The notes under the pieces are model-generated. The model did no database searches, was not told where the DNA came from, and saw only the letters and a program-made list of their open reading frames with translations. Positions 60,372 through 64,000 of a stretch of DNA of 64,000 nucleotides are shown in pieces; within the stretch, counting starts at the first letter, position 1; every line of letters starts with the position of its first letter. The DNA is from Planktophila sp965267775 (lineage in GTDB: Bacteria > Actinomycetota > Actinomycetes > Nanopelagicales > Nanopelagicaceae), in the NCBI GenBank assembly GCA_965267775.1, contig OZ254140.1, forward strand, positions 186,001 through 250,000, in the 5' to 3' direction. Made by a program: the position numbers and the translations under genes.

Positions 60372-61445
60372 ATGCCTGCAGTAACCGTCAGCGATATCAC
60401 CGTACTTCCACGAATTAGTGCTGGCACTGAACTTCGAGCGCGCAAGGTCAAGAGCATTACGACTGCGCCTCAAGGTTACGAAGGCGAAGGTTTTCCGGTT
60501 CGTCGTGCATTTGCCGGCGTTGATCTTCAAGAACTCGATCCCTTTATTCACCTCGATCAAATGGGTGAAGTTGAATATGCACCAGGTGAGCCAAAGGGAA
60601 CACCTTGGCACCCACACCGCGGTTTTGAAACAGTCACATACATCATTGATGGAATCTTCGACCATAAAGATTCCAATGGTGGCGGCGGAACGATCTCTAA
60701 TGGAGATACACAATGGATGACAGCCGGTGGAGGAATTCTTCACATTGAAACTCCACCCGAGTCGCTAGTGATGTCAGGTGGTTTATTCCACGGTTTCCAA
60801 CTGTGGGTCAATCTTCCTGCTGCAAAGAAGTGGTCACCACCCGCATACCAAGATGTTCGCGCAAATGATGTTGCACTTCTCTCAACACCTGATGGCGGAG
60901 CTCTCTTGCGAGTAATCGCAGGTGAAGTTGATGGACACGTCGGTCCTGGTTCAACTCAGACTCCAATCACATTGCTCCATGCAACCGTTGCACCGGGTGC
61001 TGAACTTCGTCTTCCATGGCGTAAGGATTACAACGCACTTGTCTACACAATGTCTGGCCACGGTTTTGTTGGCGATGAGCAGCGCCCAGTTTCAATGGGT
61101 CAGCTTACTGTCTTCGGCGAAGGCGATGCAATCGTGATTCGCGCAGCACAGCAGCAAGAGTCACGTTCACCTAACCTTGAACTCTTTATCCTCGGCGGCC
61201 AACCAATTAAAGAGCCTGTTGCGTGGATGGGGCCATTTGTTATGAATACAAAGCGCGAAGTCCTACAGGCATTTGAAGATTTCCAGAAAGGTTTGCTTGG
61301 ATCAATCCCAGCAATCTACAAAGAGGATGCAAAGAAGCCCCTTAATCGCACCGATAAGTTAAGCGGAGATGTGAAGCCAGCAGATGTTGCAGCGAAGGAG
61401 ATCCTTGATGTTCACGGAGCTCCTACCGAACTTCAAGAAGGCTAA
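60372..61445 (+). CDS. Pirin family protein
   Basis: A 357-residue bicupin. The metal-binding N-terminal cupin carries H-x-H in PWHPHRGFETVTYI and the downstream ILHIETPP segment; the second cupin is LHATVAPGAELRLPW and later. Pirins are iron-binding redox proteins, some with quercetinase activity. AAAGGAG seven bases or so before the ATG. The promoter has a palindromic operator, which suggests induction by a chemical signal. It is longer than most pirins (about 230-300) by an extra C-terminal segment. Confidence 0.85.
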   Translation: MPAVTVSDITVLPRISAGTELRARKVKSITTAPQGYEGEGFPVRRAFAGVDLQELDPFIHLDQMGEVEYAPGEPKGTPWHPHRGFETVTYIIDGIFDHKDSNGGGGTISNGDTQWMTAGGGILHIETPPESLVMSGGLFHGFQLWVNLPAAKKWSPPAYQDVRANDVALLSTPDGGALLRVIAGEVDGHVGPGSTQTPITLLHATVAPGAELRLPWRKDYNALVYTMSGHGFVGDEQRPVSMGQLTVFGEGDAIVIRAAQQQESRSPNLELFILGGQPIKEPVAWMGPFVMNTKREVLQAFEDFQKGLLGSIPAIYKEDAKKPLNRTDKLSGDVKPADVAAKEILDVHGAPTELQEG

Positions 61446-61491
61446 AGCTGAAGGCTGCCGTGGTGACCGTTTCTTCTGACTAGTCACATCC

Positions 61492-61543
61492 TTGAAGCTG
61501 GAAATACCCAAAGGTACTTTTCTTACATAGAAATTACCTTTGG
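61492..61543 (+). promoter_or_regulatory. Promoter and inverted repeat upstream of the zinc-ribbon protein
   Basis: TTGAAG (61492-61497), 17 bases, TACTTT (61515-61520). CCAAAGGTA (61508-61516) and TACCTTTGG (61535-61543) are perfect nine-base complements around the -10 element and predicted start. It may be an operator; without a T-run it is unlikely to be a terminator for the pirin gene. Confidence 0.5.
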
Positions 61544-61555
61544 ATTGGAATTGAA

Positions 61556-62206
61556 ATGATCTGCCCATTTTGCGCCGAGGAAATAAAAGATCAAGCAATC
61601 ATCTGCCGGTTCTGCGGAAAAGATCTTCCGCAGAAAGCTGGTGAAGAGGCACTCTCTGATACTGCTCATGATGGTGATTCAATGGAGACTATTATCAATG
61701 AGACAAAGGCTTCTCCGAAAGAGAAATTCAACAATCTTCCTAAGGTGCAGAAAATTGTTGCTGCCGCATTGGTAGGTGTACTTGTTCTGAGTGGGGGAGG
61801 GTTTGGCTATTCCAAGTTCTCGGCTGCGCAGGAAAGGAAGAGAATCGCTGCAGAAGAAGCAGCTGCAGCTAAGGCAGAACTAGATGCTTACACTGCAGCT
61901 GTCGCAGATAATTCATGGCTACCCAGTGGATTCACTAAATTCGACGCGAACCCTTACCTCGCCTACAAAAAGAACCAAACATCTTGTAGTTCCTATGGTT
62001 CATGTTTTCCATTTGATCTAGTTACAAATAAATATTGTTCAAGCATATATATAAGAGCTAATTCGGAAAAAGATGGCGTTGTCTATGACTGGGCAAATGA
62101 CACCGCAAGCGGAATAAGTCCCGGAACTATCGTTAAAATGATATTGCAGTACTCACATAGCGTTTCAGGAACGTCTTCATATTTCACCGAAGTCGAATGC
62201 ACTTGA
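61556..62206 (+). CDS. Zinc-ribbon membrane protein
   Basis: 216 residues. Residues 1-25 are a compact zinc ribbon, C3-x2-C6 (MICPFCAEEI) and C17-x2-C20 (IICRFCGKD). A linker follows, then a membrane helix (about 62-85), an Ala/Glu-rich helical stretch (ERKRIAAEEAAAAKAELDAY) and a C-terminal outer domain of about 100 residues with three Cys. The C-terminal domain is poorly matched by anything recognised and looks more A+T-rich than its neighbours. Function unknown. A perfect ten-base hairpin (61610-61635) lies inside the coding region. Confidence 0.65.
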   Translation: MICPFCAEEIKDQAIICRFCGKDLPQKAGEEALSDTAHDGDSMETIINETKASPKEKFNNLPKVQKIVAAALVGVLVLSGGGFGYSKFSAAQERKRIAAEEAAAAKAELDAYTAAVADNSWLPSGFTKFDANPYLAYKKNQTSCSSYGSCFPFDLVTNKYCSSIYIRANSEKDGVVYDWANDTASGISPGTIVKMILQYSHSVSGTSSYFTEVECT

Positions 62207-62230
62207 AATTGAGAATCGAATACAGAGCTA

Positions 62231-63169
62231 CTAATTTCCTTTGAGCTCGCCACGAGTTAAGTGGTAGAGCAGCGCCTGAATAGTTGTGCGACGGTGATAT
62301 GCCTCGCGCCAAATAACTGACTTAGGGCCATCAATGACTGATGCTGCAACTTCCTCGCCACGGTGTGCAGGAAGGCAGTGCATGAAAATTGAATCTTCAG
62401 CGGTCAGTGACATCAATCGATCATCGATTGCAAATGGTGAGAGAGCTGCAAACTTCTCTGCGCGCTCTGCCTCTGGATCACCCATCGACATCCACACATC
62501 TGTGTAGAGAACGCTTGCATCCTTAGCTGCTGCCTCTGGATCATTTGTCACTTCGATAGTGGCGCCGCTCTTAAGAGCAATCTCCTTTGCGCGTGCGATT
62601 ACCGCTGCATCTGGTGCAAATTTTCCTGAAGGAGTTGCTGCAACTACATGAGCACCCATGATTGCACCCATGATTAACCAAGCGTGTGTCATGTTATTTC
62701 CATCGCCGAGATATACGAACTTGCGTCCGCTGATATCGCTTCCAAAGTTTTCGCGAATAGTTACCCAGTCAGCAAGTAGCTGAGTTGGGTGATCATCATC
62801 AGTAAGGCCATTAATTATCGGAATTGTTGAATTTGCACCGAGCTCATCTACATCTGCCTGTGCATAGGTGCGAATAATCATTGCATCGCAGAAACCGCTG
62901 ATGATGCGCGCTGTATCAGCAATGGTCTCGCCGCGACCAAGTTGAAGCTCATCTCCACGGATGAAGATGGGAGTCCCACCTAGATGGGCAACTGCAGTCT
63001 CTGATGCCAGGCGTGTACGTGTTGAAGGCTTTGTCATATAGATAGCGACAGATTTGTTGCTCAACGCGGTATTGGCGCGGAGTGGCTGGGCGGCGAAATC
63101 GCTCGCCGTAGCCAAGAGGAGTTCTACATCTTCACGTGAGAGATGATCAGTTCTTAATAAATCCTTCAT
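62231..63169 (-). CDS. argF: Ornithine carbamoyltransferase
   Basis: A 312-residue OTCase (ornithine plus carbamoyl phosphate to citrulline). Carbamoyl phosphate loop STRTRLASE (about 54-62), GDGNNMTHAW, and the ornithine-binding HCLPAHRGEE near 264 are all present. ATG at 63169 chosen over GTG at 63172 because TAGAAT ends six bases before it. It stands alone on the minus strand; no other arg gene is in the window. Confidence 0.95.
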   Translation of the reverse strand: MKDLLRTDHLSREDVELLLATASDFAAQPLRANTALSNKSVAIYMTKPSTRTRLASETAVAHLGGTPIFIRGDELQLGRGETIADTARIISGFCDAMIIRTYAQADVDELGANSTIPIINGLTDDDHPTQLLADWVTIRENFGSDISGRKFVYLGDGNNMTHAWLIMGAIMGAHVVAATPSGKFAPDAAVIARAKEIALKSGATIEVTNDPEAAAKDASVLYTDVWMSMGDPEAERAEKFAALSPFAIDDRLMSLTAEDSIFMHCLPAHRGEEVAASVIDGPKSVIWREAYHRRTTIQALLYHLTRGELKGN

Positions 63170-63239
63170 CACAGAATTCTACCCGTCTGATGCCAAGCCT
63201 TTCGCAGAGTTATTTGGCGCCCCCGACTATCCTTTCCGC
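63170..63239. promoter_or_regulatory. Divergent leaderless promoters, argF / DUF3039
   Basis: TAGAAT on the minus strand (63176-63181) and TATCCT (63228-63233) each end six bases before a start codon. No ARG-box-like operator was recognised. Confidence 0.6.
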
Positions 63240-63530
63240 ATGGGTCTATTCACGCGCGAAGATAAAGGCATCGGGATCAGCACAGATACCGATACCTTGA
63301 CGCGTACCGAGACGAACCCCGATCTGCAAGAAGATGATGGTGGCCACGATCGCTTCGCCCACTACATCAAGAAAGAGAAGATTGTTGAGTCTGCGGTAAC
63401 GGGAAAATCGGTTCGAGCGCTCTGCGGCAAGAAGTGGGTCCCATCTCGTGACCCTTCAAAGTATCCAGTCTGTCCAATGTGTAAAGAGATCTTCGAGGGC
63501 CTTCGACCTGGCCCTGAAGATAATGAGTAA
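63240..63530 (+). CDS. DUF3039 small zinc-finger-like protein
   Basis: 96 residues: a Thr/Asp-rich N-terminus (DTDTLTRTETNPDLQEDDGG), then HDRFAHYIKKEKIVESAVTG and a Cys-containing end (RALCGKKWVPSRDPSKYPVC, then PMCKE). This is the actinobacterial DUF3039 family; three Cys and His could bind zinc. Function unknown. ATG set by the TATCCT box. Ten bases before the GH18 gene start, so they may be co-transcribed. Confidence 0.85.
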   Translation: MGLFTREDKGIGISTDTDTLTRTETNPDLQEDDGGHDRFAHYIKKEKIVESAVTGKSVRALCGKKWVPSRDPSKYPVCPMCKEIFEGLRPGPEDNE

Positions 63531-63540
63531 GTAAGAAGAG

Positions 63541-64000
63541 ATGAAACTTCCTCGCTTTATTGCGCCACTACTCGCTCTTACATTATTAGCAGGTGTAGTG
63601 GCTGCTCCATCATCGAGTGCAGATAATCCTCCACGAAAGATCCTTACCGGTTGGATTCCTTATTATTCTATTAAGACTTCTCTCCCCGCCGCGATTAATA
63701 ATGCAGATCTGATTAAAGAGGTCATGCCTTTTTGGTACACACTCAAATTTGATGGGAAGAACCAGAAGGCAGTTGTCACCGATCTCTACACACCTGCAAA
63801 TCCAAGTGTTCCAATGGCGCAGACGGTAGGCGCGCTTCGTAACGCAGGATTTTCATTGATTCCAACCATTACAGATGGCACAGCAAAAGATGTGCTCGCT
63901 GGACTTCTAGCAAAGCCTGCAGCACGCACCCAAATTGTCGAGGCAATTACCGCGATGGTGGTGTCAAATAATTATGACGGAATCGATCTTGATTTCGAAG
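63541..64000 (+). CDS. Secreted glycosyl hydrolase family 18 protein (partial)
   Basis: The gene runs off the window end after 153 codons. Residues 1-27 are a signal peptide (KLPRFIAPLLALTLLAGVVA). The domain begins KILTGWIPYYS, and YDGIDLDFE at the end of the visible part is the GH18 catalytic motif DGxDxDxE, complete with its Glu. GH18 enzymes cut chitin or peptidoglycan-like sugars; relatives in spore coats are non-chitinolytic. Starts 10 bp after DUF3039 with AAGAAGAG upstream. Confidence 0.85.
   Translation, partial: MKLPRFIAPLLALTLLAGVVAAPSSSADNPPRKILTGWIPYYSIKTSLPAAINNADLIKEVMPFWYTLKFDGKNQKAVVTDLYTPANPSVPMAQTVGALRNAGFSLIPTITDGTAKDVLAGLLAKPAARTQIVEAITAMVVSNNYDGIDLDFE

Overview
The window is a gene-dense chromosomal stretch of a small-genome actinobacterium. 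Signs of this are a WhiB-family regulator with an AdnAB / NudC / UvrD2 / WhiB7 neighbourhood, a fused E2-E1 2-oxoglutarate dehydrogenase (Kgd), mycoredoxin, a SigH/RshA-type pair, UPF0182, DUF3039, DUF5679 and a MutT1-type NUDIX-phosphatase fusion. Base composition is only moderately G+C, intergenic gaps are very short, and many genes overlap by 4 bp. This fits freshwater Nanopelagicales-like (acI) Actinobacteria; that placement is inferred from gene content, not from a database search. No insertion sequence, prophage, CRISPR array or clear pseudogene was seen.

Layout. 1-13 kb: end of a PhoH-like gene, a secreted lytic transglycosylase, class I fumarase with xseBA, ispH, a hydrolase, rmuC and ychF, then a polyphosphate module (ppk1, mutT1-like, ppx). 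13-28 kb: typA, a CopC-like protein, and a DNA-repair/stress cluster (adnA, adnB, nudC, uvrD2, whiB7, mycoredoxin, ThiF/TOMM-like protein, DUF5679, YgjP-like peptidase). 28-34 kb: DUF2342 protein, Lon-like membrane protease, UPF0182 giant membrane protein, initiator tRNA. 34-43 kb: phosphatidylcholine synthase, copper ATPase, hisN, rsgA, aroA, SRAP protein, sigma/anti-sigma pair, thioesterase, nickel SOD and its peptidase. 43-54 kb: kgd, a short-chain dehydrogenase, an islet of small membrane or secreted proteins, and a compact Tad/Flp pilus operon. 54-64 kb: prfB, ftsEX, smpB, tmRNA (ssrA), GNATs, trhO, pirin, a zinc-ribbon membrane protein, argF, DUF3039 and the start of a GH18 protein.

Regulation. 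Many genes carry a TANNNT hexamer ending six or seven bases before the start codon, the mark of leaderless mRNAs; several divergent gene pairs share 25-70 bp with one such hexamer per strand. Signals that depart from this rule are the interesting ones. The whiB7 gene has a long leader with a small upstream ORF, an intrinsic terminator and a perfectly complementary antiterminator segment. A roughly 75-nt orphan small RNA with its own promoter seems to lie at 28.69-28.77 kb. The pirin promoter has a perfect 20-bp palindrome filling the -35/-10 spacer.

How the genes fit together: AdnAB, UvrD2, RmuC, ExoVII and the SRAP protein are DNA repair; WhiB7, mycoredoxin, the SigH/RshA-type pair, SodN, pirin and Kgd are redox and antibiotic stress; PrfB, SmpB, tmRNA, RsgA, YchF, TypA and TrhO are translation and ribosome rescue; PPK1, PPX and the MutT1-like fusion handle polyphosphate and damaged nucleotides.
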